Shown: in pieces, positions 46,404 through 55,022 of the stretch
Layout: each line of letters begins with the position of its first letter
How positions within the stretch are numbered: the first letter of the stretch is position 1
NCBI RefSeq assembly: GCF_011383005.1
Contig: NZ_CP049935.1
Location: 1,860,001 to 1,924,000 of the forward strand
Direction: 5' to 3'
Source: Phycicoccus sp. HDW14
GTDB taxonomy: Bacteria > Actinomycetota > Actinomycetes > Actinomycetales > Dermatophilaceae
Length of the DNA: 64,000 bases
Notes under the pieces: generated by a model
Seen by the model: the letters and a program-made list of their open reading frames with translations, nothing else
Told to the model about the DNA's origin: nothing
The model's database searches: none
Made by a program: the position numbers and the translations under genes

Positions 46404-48541
46404 ATGACGACACCGACGACGGCGCCCGCCCCCGCTCCCCCCACGCCCGAGCTCACCGCACGCGCCCGCGAGGCGCTGCGCCGGCTCGTCGGGCGCGACG
46501 ACGCCGACTTCCGCGACGGGCAGCTCGAGGCGGTCTCGGCCCTCGTCGCCGACCGCGCCCGCGTCCTCGTCGTCCAGCGCACCGGCTGGGGCAAGTCGGC
46601 GGTCTACTTCGTCGGCACCGCCCTGCGACGGGCCGAGGGCGCCGGGCCGACGGTCATCATCAGCCCGTTGCTGGCCCTGATGCGCGACCAGATCGCGGCG
46701 GCCGGCCGGGCCGGCATCCGCGCGGTGACGATGAACTCCGCCAACGCCCAGGACTGGGACGAGGTGCGCGCCGCCCTCGCCGACGACGCCGTCGACGTGC
46801 TGCTCGTCAGCCCCGAGCGGCTCAACAACCCGCGCTTCCGCGACGAGCAGCTCCCCGACCTCGCCCGGCGCTGCGGCCTGCTCGTCGTCGACGAGGCGCA
46901 CTGCGTCAGCGACTGGGGCACGACTTCCGCCCCGACTACCGCCGCATCCGCGACCTCCTGGCCACCCTGCCCGACGACGTCCCGGTGCTCGCCACCACCG
47001 CGACGGCCAACGCCCGGGTCGTCCACGACGTCGAGGAGCAGCTGGCCGTCGGGGGCCGGCCCGTCCTCACCGTCCGCGGCGGGCTGGCCCGCGACTCGCT
47101 CCGGCTCGGGGTGCTGCGCTCGATGTCCCCCGAGCAGCGGCTCGGCTGGCTGCTCGCCCACCTCGCCGAGCTGCCCGGCTCGGGCATCGTCTACGCCCTC
47201 ACCGTCTCGGCCGCCGAGGACGTCGCCGCGTCCCTGCGCGAGGCCGGCCACGAGGTCGCGTCCTACACGGGGCGCACCGACCCCGCCGACCGCGAGCGGC
47301 TCGAGGAGGCGTTGCGGCACAACCAGGTCAAGGCGCTCGTGGCCACCTCAGCGCTCGGCATGGGCTTCGACAAGCCCGACCTCGGCTTCGTCGTCCACCT
47401 CGGCGCGCCGAACAGCCCGGTCGCGTACTACCAGCAGGTCGGGCGTGCCGGTCGCGCCACCGAGCGCGCCGACGTCCTCCTGCTGCCGGGCCCCGAGGAC
47501 AAGGACATCTGGCAGTACTTCGCGAGCGTCTCGATGCCCCGCGAGGACCAGGCCGCCGCCGTCCTGCGCGCGCTCGCCGAGTCGGGCCGGCCGCTGTCCA
47601 CCGCCGCCCTCGAGACCATCGTCGACGTCCGCCGCACCCGCCTCGAGCTGCTCCTCAAGGTGCTCGACGTCGACGGCGCCGTGCAGCGCGTCTCGGGCGG
47701 CTGGACCTCCACCGGCGTCCCGTGGGACTACGACGCCGAGCGGTACGAGCGGGTCGCGGCCGCCCGTCGGGCCGAGCAGCAGCTGATGGTCGACTACGAG
47801 CAGACCGACGCCTGCCGGATGGCCTTCCTCCAGGAGACCCTCGACGACGACACCGCCGTCCCGTGCGGCCGCTGCGACGGGTGCGCCGGGCCCTGGTACT
47901 CCACCGAGGTCCCCGACACCGTCGTCGGTGCCGCGCGCGAGCGGCTCACCCGGGTCGGGGTCGACCTCGACCCCCGGGTCCAGTGGCCCACGGGGATGGA
48001 CCGCCTCGGGGTGCCGGTCAAGGGGAAGATCCCGCCCGAGGAGGGCCTGCTGCGCGGCCGTGCGCTGGCCCGGCTGTCCGACCTCGGCTGGGGGCAGCGC
48101 CTGCGCGAGGTGCTGCGCGAGGACGCCCTCGCCTCCCCCGAGCTGGTCCGCGCCTGCGTGCCGGTGCTCGCGGAGTGGGGCTGGGCCGAGCGGCCCGTCG
48201 GTGTCGTCGCGATGCCGTCGCGCAGCCACCCCCAGCTCGTCGGGTCGCTGGCCTCCGGGCTCGCCGAGATCGGGCGGCTGCGGTTCCTCGGCACCCTCGA
48301 CCTCGCCCACGACGGGCCCACCGGTGAGATGGGCGGCAACAGCGCCTACCGGCTCGCCGGCGTCTGGGAGCGGCTGGTCGTCGGCCCCGAGCTGGCCGCC
48401 GCGCTCGAGGGGTGCCCCGGCCCGGTGCTCCTCGTCGACGACGTCGTCTCCTCGCGCTGGACCCTCACCATCGCCGGCCGGGCCCTGCGGCTGGCCGGCG
48501 CACCCGGTGTGCTGCCCTTCGCCCTCGCCGTCGACGGCTGA
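46404..48541 (+). CDS. RecQ-like DNA helicase fused to a C-terminal phosphoribosyltransferase domain; frame break near 46915-46918
   Basis: About 712 aa after repair. Superfamily 2 helicase motifs in order: Walker A QRTGWGKSAVYF, VIISPLLALMRDQ (Ia), [21 protein letters not shown] (II plus the RecQ loop), LATTATA (III), LVATSALGMGFDKPDL (V), and YYQQVGRAGRA (VI). A zinc subdomain has CRMAFLQE...CGRCDGC. The last 150 residues end with GPVLLVDDVVSSRWTLTIAG, the PRPP-binding loop of type I phosphoribosyltransferases, in place of an HRDC domain. One G added to GGGG 46915-46918 joins SDWG to HDFRP. It is probably an actinobacterial RecQ variant; the role of the fused domain is unknown. Confidence 0.88.
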
Positions 48542-48640
48542 CCGGGGCGCGGTGGGGCGGGCCCCGGCCCACCCTGAACAGCGCCGGGCCACGCCGACCC
48601 TCCGACCCCGCCCGGTCCCGCCAGCACCTAGCGTGGCCGG

Positions 48641-50091
48641 GTGAGCCAGGAGACCGACGAGCGCGCCGACGCCACGCGCGAGGACACCCCCGACCCCCGC
48701 CGCTGGCGCATCCTCGGGGTCACCCTGACCGTCGGCTTCATGGTGCTGCTCGACGTGACGATCGTGAACGTCGCCATCCCCTCGATGCGCACCGGGCTGG
48801 ACACGAGCGCGGGCACCATCCAGTGGGTCGTCTCCGGGTACGCGCTCGCCCTCGGACTGATGCTCGTCAGCGGTGGCCGGCTCGGCGACGCCCACGGCCG
48901 CCGACGGATGATGCTCATCGGGCTCACCGGCTTCGTGCTCTCCTCCGCCGCAGCGGGGTTGGCGCCGCACGTCGGCGTCCTCGTCGCGGCGCGGCTGGTC
49001 CAGGGGCTGGCCGCCGGGCTGCTCACGCCGCAGAGCACCGGCCTCACCCAGTCGCTGTTCCGGGGCCCGGAGCGCGGCATCGCCTTCGGGCTGTTCGGGT
49101 TCACCGTGTCGGTGTCCTCGGCCATCGGGCCGGTGCTCGGCGGCCTGCTCATCGCGGCCTTCGGCGAGGAGAGCGGCTGGCGCTGGATCTTCCTCGTCAA
49201 CGTCCCCATCGGTGCCGTGCTCCTCGTCGCGATCGCCCGGCTCGTCCCGGGCCGGGTCGACGACGACACCCCGGTCGACACCCGGCTCGACGGACGCGGT
49301 GCCCTGCTCCTCGGCGCGGGGGTGCTCGCCCTCCTCTATCCCGTCGTCAGCCTGGAGACCGGCCAGCGCTGGCCCCTGTTCCTGCTGCTCCTCGTCGTCC
49401 CGCTGGGCCTGGCCTTCGTGCGCCACGAGCGCCGCGTCGTCGACGACGGCCGTGCGCCCCTGCTCGACCTCGCCCTGCTGCGCACCACCCCGGGTACGCC
49501 AGCGGCATCGTCGTCGGCAGCCTCTACTTCACGGGGTTCACCGGGGTCTTCCTCGTGCTGAGCGTCTACCTCCAGGACGGCCTCGGGTACACGCCCCTGC
49601 ACGCCGGCCTGCTCCTCACCCCGTTCGCGGTCGGCTCGGCGGTCGCGGCCCCGCTCGCCGGCCGCGTCGTCAGCCGGGTGGGTCGCCCGCTCACCGTGGT
49701 CGCGCTGAGCGTGATGATGTCCGGCCTCGTCGCGCTGGCCGTCCTCGCCCCCGGGAAGGCGCCGGTGGGCTGGCTGGTCCTCGCCGTGCCGCTGCTCGTC
49801 GCGGGGCTGGGCGGCGGCGCGGTCGTCTCACCGAACGTCACGCTCTCGCTCGCCGAGGTGCCACCGCGGATGGGCGGGGCGGCCGGCGGGGCGCTGCAGA
49901 CCGGTCAGCGGATCGGGTCGGCCATCGGCGCCGCGGTCCTCATGACGGCCTACCAGGTCGCGGTGTCGCGGACCGACGACCCGGGCTCCGCGCTGCGCTG
50001 GGCGCTCGGCGCCTCGCTCGTGCTGCTCGCGGGGGCCTGGGTGGCGGCCGTGTGGTCGTGGCGCTCCGAGCCGGCGGCCGCGACGGGCTGA
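48641..50091 (+). CDS. DHA2-family (EmrB/QacA-type) 14-TM MFS exporter; frame break near 49488-49491
   Basis: About 483 aa after repair. The first-helix motif VGFMVLLDVTIVNVAIPSM and the loop GGRLGDAHGRRRMMLIG (motif A) are typical DHA2. ARLVQGLAAGLLTPQSTGL fits motif B/C, and the length gives about 14 segments. These export drugs, dyes or metabolites with protons. One C added to CCCC 49488-49491 joins LRTTP to GYASGIVVGS. The GTG at 48641 lies 6 nt after TAGCGT. The 3' end overlaps the convergent yczE-like gene by about 140 bp. Confidence 0.88.
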
Positions 50092-50780
50092 GCGACCGGC
50101 GGCACCTCGACCCGCACGGTGAGCAGGGGCAGGAAGAACTGGACGACCGGTCCGATGAGCAGGGCGTAGAGCACCGTCCCGACCCCGACCACCCCACCGA
50201 GCGACCAGCCGAGGGCCACGACGGTGACCTCGAGGGAGGTGCGCACCAACCGGATCGAGCGGCCGGTGCGCCGGGCGAGCCCGGTCATCAGGCCGTCGCG
50301 CGGCCCCGGCCCGAGCTGGCTGCCGATGTACAGGGCCCCGGCCATCCCGTTCCCGACGACGCCGACGAGCATCGCCCCGACGCGCCAGCCCAGGGACTCG
50401 ATCGGCGGGACGACCGAGAGCATGGCGTCGGTGGCCAGCCCGATGACGACCGCGTTGAGCACGGTGCCCAGGCCCGGCCACTGGCGCAGCGGGATCCAGA
50501 GCAGGAGCACGACGAAGCTGCTCGCGATGACCATCTGCCCGTACGACATCGGGATGTGCAGGGTCAGGCCGTAGGTCAGGACGCCCCAGGGCTCGAGGCC
50601 GAGGGTCGCCCGCAGCATCAGGGCCATCGTCACGCCGAACAGCACCAGCCCGACGAGCAGCTGGACGACCCGGTGCGCGAGGTGGCCGGCGCGCAGCTGC
50701 TGGATGGGGGTCATCGGCACGAGGTCGACGCGGCGACGCACCCCGCGGCGGGCGAGCTGGAGCGGTGTCATGGGGTCCAT
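49950..50780 (-). CDS. YczE/YitT-like membrane protein, divergent partner of a MocR regulator
   Basis: 276 aa as read, about five membrane segments in residues 35-215 (VVQLLVGLVLFGVTMALMLRA, MVIASSFVVLLLWIPL, VGVGTVLYALLIGPVVQFFLP). The family is usually near 210-220 aa. The last 45-50 residues (after TVRVEVPPVAQPVA) are coded antisense to the DHA2 exporter and look non-conserved. ATGs at 50780 and 50771 are both possible. YczE genes are classically divergent from MocR/YczR regulators, as here. Its transport role is not established. Confidence 0.75.
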   Translation of the reverse strand: MDPMTPLQLARRGVRRRVDLVPMTPIQQLRAGHLAHRVVQLLVGLVLFGVTMALMLRATLGLEPWGVLTYGLTLHIPMSYGQMVIASSFVVLLLWIPLRQWPGLGTVLNAVVIGLATDAMLSVVPPIESLGWRVGAMLVGVVGNGMAGALYIGSQLGPGPRDGLMTGLARRTGRSIRLVRTSLEVTVVALGWSLGGVVGVGTVLYALLIGPVVQFFLPLLTVRVEVPPVAQPVAAAGSERHDHTAATQAPASSTSEAPSAQRSAEPGSSVRDTATW

Positions 50781-50790
50781 CGTCCGGTGA

Positions 50791-50832
50791 ATTGGCACTT
50801 GAATCGAGGGCCAATCGTGCCACAGTGGCCAC
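50791..50832. promoter_or_regulatory. Operator-like inverted repeats between yczE-like and mocR-like genes
   Basis: ATTGGC (50791-50796) with GCCAAT (50810-50815), and TGGCAC (50793-50798) with GTGCCA (50817-50822), form nested inverted repeats; TGGCCAC follows at 50826-50832, next to the regulator start. The spacing suits a dimeric MocR protein. AT-rich relative to its surroundings. Confidence 0.5.
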
Positions 50833-52296
50833 GTGAACGCCTCCGCACCCACCGTCAGCGCCGCCCGCACCGCCCGGCTCGTCGGTGACCTCGCCACGAG
50901 CCGGCCGACCTACCGTGCCCTCGCCGACGCGCTGCGCCTCGCGGTCGCCGACGGCCGCATCCCCGCGGGGACGCGGCTGCCGAGCGAGCGCGACCTCACC
51001 GGGCCGCTCGGCGTCAGCCGCACGACCGTCACCCGCGCCTACGACGTCCTGCGCGAGACGGGCTACCTCACGTCGCGGCGCGGCTCGGGGTCGGTGGCCA
51101 CCCTGCCGGCCGGCACCCTGCGGCGCGGCACCGGCGGACTGTTCCCCGCCGACGTCGCCGACGGGGTCATCGACCTCACCTGCGCCGCCACCCGTGCCCC
51201 GGCCGGCGTCGTCGAGGCCTACGAGCGGGCCGTCGCGCGGCTCCCCGCGTACCTGTGCGGCGCCGGCTACCTCACCCACGGCGTCCCCGACCTGCGCGAG
51301 GCGATCGCCCAGCGCTACCGCGACCGCGGGCTGCCGACCTCGGCCGACGACGTGCTCGTCACCTCGGGGGCGGTCGCCGGGCTCGGCGTCGTCGTCCGGG
51401 CCCTGCTGCGGCCCGGCGACCGGGTCGTCGTCGAGGACCCCTCGTACCCGAACACCGTCGACGCGCTCCGGGCCGCGGGGGCACGGCTGCGGCCGCTCGT
51501 GGTCGACCCCGACGGCTGGGACGTCGAGGAGGCCGAGCGCACCCTCACGGCGGCGGCCGGGCGAGCGGCCGTGCTCATCCCCGACTTCCACAACCCCACC
51601 GGTGCCCTGATGCCCGACGAGCAGCGGGCCCGGCTCGCGCACCGGCTGCGGACCACCGGAACGACCCCGGTCGTCGACGAGTCGATCGTCGAGGTCGACC
51701 TCGACGGCGGGGCGGCCGTGCTGCCGTTCGCCGCCCACGCCCCGGAGGCGGTGAGCATCGGGAGCTCCTCGAAGTCGCACTGGGGCGGGCTGCGCACCGG
51801 CTGGGTCCGGGCGCCGCGCGGCGCGCTGCGCTCGCTCGTCGAGGCCCGCGTGTCCGGCGACCTCGGGGCGCCCGTGCTCGAGCAGCTCGTCCTCGCCGAG
51901 CTGATGCAGCGCTCACCCGGCCTCACCGCCGAGCGGCGCACCGACCTCGTCGCCTCGCGCACCGCGCTCGCCGAGGCGCTGGCCGCCGAGCTGCCCGACG
52001 TCCGCTTCCGGGTCCCGCGCGGCGGGCTGTCCCTGTGGTGCGAGCTGCCCGTCGGCCTCTCCTCCACCGCGCTCACGGCCGCGGCCGAGGACGAGGGGCT
52101 GCTCGTCGCCGCCGGTCCGCGCTTCGCGGTCGAGGGCGGCCTCGACCGCTGGCTGCGCCTGCCCCACCCGCTCCCACCGGCGACGATGACCGAGGCGGTG
52201 CGCCGGCTGGCCCGCGCCGCCGAGCGGGTCCGCTCGGGTCGCGCCGCGCCGGGTCCGGCCCGGGTCGCCCGCCCCGGGCGCCCCCTCGTCGCCTAG
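50833..52296 (+). CDS. MocR-family (GntR HTH plus aminotransferase fold) regulator, YczR-like
   Basis: 487 aa. N-terminal winged helix: YRALADALRLAVADGRIPAGTRLPSERDLTGPLGVSRTTVTRAYDVLRETGYL. C-terminal fold-type I domain with VVVEDPSYPNTVDALRAAG, IPDFHNPTGALMPDEQ and the PLP Lys in SIGSSSKSHWGGLRTGWVR. Such proteins bind pyridoxal phosphate and act as repressors or activators. It probably controls the divergent yczE-like gene through the repeats at 50791-50832. The GTG at 50833 is well placed. Confidence 0.92.
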   Translation: MNASAPTVSAARTARLVGDLATSRPTYRALADALRLAVADGRIPAGTRLPSERDLTGPLGVSRTTVTRAYDVLRETGYLTSRRGSGSVATLPAGTLRRGTGGLFPADVADGVIDLTCAATRAPAGVVEAYERAVARLPAYLCGAGYLTHGVPDLREAIAQRYRDRGLPTSADDVLVTSGAVAGLGVVVRALLRPGDRVVVEDPSYPNTVDALRAAGARLRPLVVDPDGWDVEEAERTLTAAAGRAAVLIPDFHNPTGALMPDEQRARLAHRLRTTGTTPVVDESIVEVDLDGGAAVLPFAAHAPEAVSIGSSSKSHWGGLRTGWVRAPRGALRSLVEARVSGDLGAPVLEQLVLAELMQRSPGLTAERRTDLVASRTALAEALAAELPDVRFRVPRGGLSLWCELPVGLSSTALTAAAEDEGLLVAAGPRFAVEGGLDRWLRLPHPLPPATMTEAVRRLARAAERVRSGRAAPGPARVARPGRPLVA

Positions 52297-52346
52297 CCCA
52301 CCGCGTCAGGTTCGGGGCCGGCGCCGGGCTGGCTATCGTGGCGCGC

Positions 52347-53297
52347 GTGACCAGCGAGCACCCGGACCCCCTGACCGACCTCCTCGAGACCCTCGACCTC
52401 GAGGAGCTCGGCTCGGCGGAGGTCAGCGTCCAGCCGCGCGACCCGGCCGTGCCGAGCGGCCTCGTCATCCCCGAGACCCTCGCCGAGGACATCACCCTCT
52501 TCCGCGGGCGCAGCCAGAAGCAGCCCCACGGACGGGTGTTCGGCGGGCAGGTGCTCGCCCAGGGCGTCGTCGCGTCGGGCCGCACGGTGGTCGGGGTCGG
52601 CGACGAGCCGCGGCGGCTGCACTCCATCCACGCCTACTTCATGCGCCCCGGCGACGACACCCAGCCGATCACCTTCAGCGTCGAGCGGATGCGCGACGGC
52701 CGCTCGTTCTCGACCCGCCGGGTGCACGCGATCCAGCACGGGAAGCCGATCCTGTCGATGAGCGCGTCGTTCCAGGTCCCCGACCGCGGCCTCGACCACC
52801 AGGACCCCGCCCCGCAGGTCCCGGGCCCCGACACCGTCCCCTCGCTCGCCGAGCTGTTCGCCGGCGTCGACGACCCGCGCGCGCAGCACCTGTCGCGGAG
52901 GGCCATCGAGCTGCGCCACGTCGAGGGCAACCTCTTCGCCGCGCCGCCGGCCGAGGAGGTCGCGAGCCAGCACGTGTGGATGCGCGCGGTCGGCCGGCTG
53001 CCCGACGAGCCGCTCGTGCACGACGCGGTGCTCGCCTACGCCTCCGACTACAGCCTCCTCGAGCCGGTCCTGCGGCGTCACGGACTGCCCTGGAGCACAA
53101 GAGGACTCAAGATGGCCAGCCTCGACCACGCGATGTGGTTCCACCGGCCGGCACGGGCCGACGAGTGGGTGCTCTACGCCCAGGAGTCGCCGTCGGCGCA
53201 GGGTGGGCGGGGCCTGGGCCTCGGCCGGATGTTCGCCGCCGACGGCACGCTCGTGGCCACCGTCGCCCAGGAGGGGATGGTGCGCGTCCCCGACTGA
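52347..53297 (+). CDS. tesB: Acyl-CoA thioesterase II
   Basis: 316 aa. Two hotdog domains: LFRGRSQKQPHGRVFGGQVLAQGVVASGRTV with HSIHAYFMRPGDDTQPI, and the second with ASDYSLLEPVLRRHG and SLDHAMWFHRP (catalytic Asp in SLDH). SPSAQGGRGLGLGRMFAADGTLVATVAQEGMVR closes the protein, as in TesB. It hydrolyses medium- and long-chain acyl-CoA. The GTG at 52347 lies 7 nt after TATCGT; the in-frame GTG at 52338 sits within that hexamer and is rejected. Intact. Confidence 0.94.
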   Translation: MTSEHPDPLTDLLETLDLEELGSAEVSVQPRDPAVPSGLVIPETLAEDITLFRGRSQKQPHGRVFGGQVLAQGVVASGRTVVGVGDEPRRLHSIHAYFMRPGDDTQPITFSVERMRDGRSFSTRRVHAIQHGKPILSMSASFQVPDRGLDHQDPAPQVPGPDTVPSLAELFAGVDDPRAQHLSRRAIELRHVEGNLFAAPPAEEVASQHVWMRAVGRLPDEPLVHDAVLAYASDYSLLEPVLRRHGLPWSTRGLKMASLDHAMWFHRPARADEWVLYAQESPSAQGGRGLGLGRMFAADGTLVATVAQEGMVRVPD

Positions 53298-53357
53298 TTG
53301 CCCATCACCCACCTCGAGGAGCCCCGGGAAGCCCTCGCGCGGTGGGTTGTGGGCAAT
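53297..53357. terminator. Long imperfect inverted repeat between convergent tesB and ABC operon
   Basis: ATTGCCCATCACCCACC (53297-53313) and GGTGGGTTGTGGGCAAT (53341-53357) pair over 17 bp with two mismatches and a 27-nt loop. It begins at the last base of the tesB stop codon and ends 8 bp from the stop of the ABC ATPase gene. A shared terminator is likely; it may also be another dispersed palindrome. Confidence 0.7.
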
Positions 53358-53365
53358 ATGTCGGG

Positions 53366-54048
53366 TCAGGCGGGGTCGACGAGGTGGCCGTCGGCGATCT
53401 CGAGCACCCGGTCGGCGACCGACAGCAGGGCCGGGTCGTGGGTGGTGACGAGGGTGGTCATCGCGCGCTCCTTCGCGAGCCGGGCGATGAGCCCCATGAT
53501 CTCGCGCCCCGTCTCGGAGTCGAGCTGCCCCGTGGGCTCGTCGGCGAGCAGCAGCCCCGGCTCCGCCACGAGCGCCCGGGCCAGCCCGACCCGCTGCTGC
53601 TGACCGCCCGAGAGCTCGTCCGGCCGGTGCTCGCCGTGCCCGCCGAGCCCGACGTGCTCGAGCGCCTCGGTGACCCGGCGTTCGCGCTCCTCGCCGTCGA
53701 CGGCCCTGAGCCGCAACGGGACCCCGACGTTTTCACGAGCGGTGAGGATGGGGACGAGGCCGAAGGACTGGAAGACGTACGACACCGGGCCCCGGCGCAG
53801 GGCGAGCAGGTCGGCGTCGGACATCGAGGTGACCTCGCGCTCGCCGAGGTGCACCGTGCCGCCGTCCGGCCGGTCGAGGCCGCCGATGACGTTGAGCAGG
53901 CTGGTCTTGCCCGACCCCGAGCGTCCGCGCAGGGCGACCAGCTCCCCCGGGCCACCTCGAGGGAGACCCCGCGCAGGGCGTGCACGGCCGTGGGGCCGGA
54001 GCCGAAGGTCCGGTGCACCTCGGCCACCCGGAGGAAATCGCCGCTCAT
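53366..54048 (-). CDS. ABC transporter ATP-binding protein (MacB/LolD type); frame break near 53944-53948
   Basis: About 227 aa after repair. Walker A GRSGSGKTSLLN, Q-loop VFQSFGLVPILTARENV, signature LSGGQQQRVGLARAL, Walker B LLLADEPTGQLD, H-loop TLVTTHD. It is the fourth gene of the exporter operon and overlaps the second ATPase gene by ATGA. One G added opposite CCCCC 53944-53948 restores VARGELVALRG. It probably pairs with one of the two large permeases as a half of a heterodimeric motor, or forms its own homodimer. Confidence 0.93.
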
Positions 54049-55022
54049 CGCCGCTCCTCCCCGCTGCCGTCCGCGCCGCGCTCCCCGGCACCGTCCGGCT
54101 GCCCGGTGGGCCAGACCGCGATGTGGTCGGGCTCGAGGCCGAGGCGCACCCGGTCACGCATCTCGAGCGAGGCCGTGAAGGCCTTCGGCAGCTGCAGGCG
54201 GCCGGCGCGGTCGAGGACGGCGTACTCCTCCGCCACCCGTCCGACGGCGCCGTCGGCCCCGACCTCGTCGCGCCGCAGCACCTCGGTGGAGGTCCGGCCG
54301 TCGCGGATGCCGACGGTGCGCGCCACCTGCTCGCTGACGAGCGGGTCGTGCGTCACGACGAGCACGGTCGTGCCGAACTCGGTGTTGGCCAACCGGATCG
54401 CCTCGAACACCTCGTCGCTGCTGCGGGTGTCGAGCTCGCCGGTCGGCTCGTCGGCCAGCAGCACCCGTGGCCGGTTGGCGACGGCGACCCCGAGGGCCAC
54501 CCGCTGCTGCTGCCCGCCGGAGAGCTGCCCCGGCCGCCGGTCCGCGCAGTCGGGGATGCCGAGCACCTCGAGGGTCTGCCGGGCCCGGGTGGCCCGCTCC
54601 CCCGCCCGGACGCCGGCGAGGAGCATCGGCAGCTCGACGTTCTCGGCGGCGGTGAGGTAGGGCAGCAGGTTGGCCGCCGCCTGCTGGAAGAGGAAGCCGA
54701 CCGTCCGTCGGCGGTACTCGAGCCGCTCACGCCCGGCCATCGAGCCGAGGTCGTGGCCCGAGACACGGGCCAGGCCGGCGCTCGGGGTGTCGAGGCCGGA
54801 GAGGATGCCGAGCAGGGTCGACTTGCCCGAGCCGGACGCGCCGACGAGGGCCACGAGCTCGCCGCGCTGCACCTCGAGGTCGAGCCCCTGGAGCGCCACG
54901 ACCTCGAGCCCCTCGGCGCGGTAGATGCGGACGAGGTTGTCGCAGAGGATGTCCGGGCCGTCGGGGACCCCTGCATCCCCGCGGCGGCGGGTCCTCGTGG
55001 TGGTGGCCGGTGACGTGGTCAT
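54045..55022 (-). CDS. ABC transporter ATP-binding protein with AbrB-like C-terminal segment
   Basis: 325 aa, intact. Walker A GASGSGKSTLLG, LFQQAAANLLPYLTAAENVELP (Q-loop), LSGGQQQRVALGVAV signature, Walker B LLADEPTGELD, and VTHDP. About 85 residues follow the normal end. They contain EEYAVLDRAGRLQLPKAF and MRDRVRLGLEPDHIAVWP, which look like the swapped-hairpin AbrB/MraZ DNA-binding fold (xDxAGRxxLP) joined to an ATPase. Such tails occur in some actinobacterial exporters. Overlaps its neighbours by 4 bp on each side. Confidence 0.9.
   Translation of the reverse strand: MTTSPATTTRTRRRGDAGVPDGPDILCDNLVRIYRAEGLEVVALQGLDLEVQRGELVALVGASGSGKSTLLGILSGLDTPSAGLARVSGHDLGSMAGRERLEYRRRTVGFLFQQAAANLLPYLTAAENVELPMLLAGVRAGERATRARQTLEVLGIPDCADRRPGQLSGGQQQRVALGVAVANRPRVLLADEPTGELDTRSSDEVFEAIRLANTEFGTTVLVVTHDPLVSEQVARTVGIRDGRTSTEVLRRDEVGADGAVGRVAEEYAVLDRAGRLQLPKAFTASLEMRDRVRLGLEPDHIAVWPTGQPDGAGERGADGSGEERR

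Noticed and set aside
38334-53297. Treating the globin, GDPD, MFS, helicase and serine hydrolase genes as pseudogenes
   Set aside because: Each has one to three breaks, all in G/C runs, and intact motifs on both sides with no other stops or deletions. Decay would give varied lesions.
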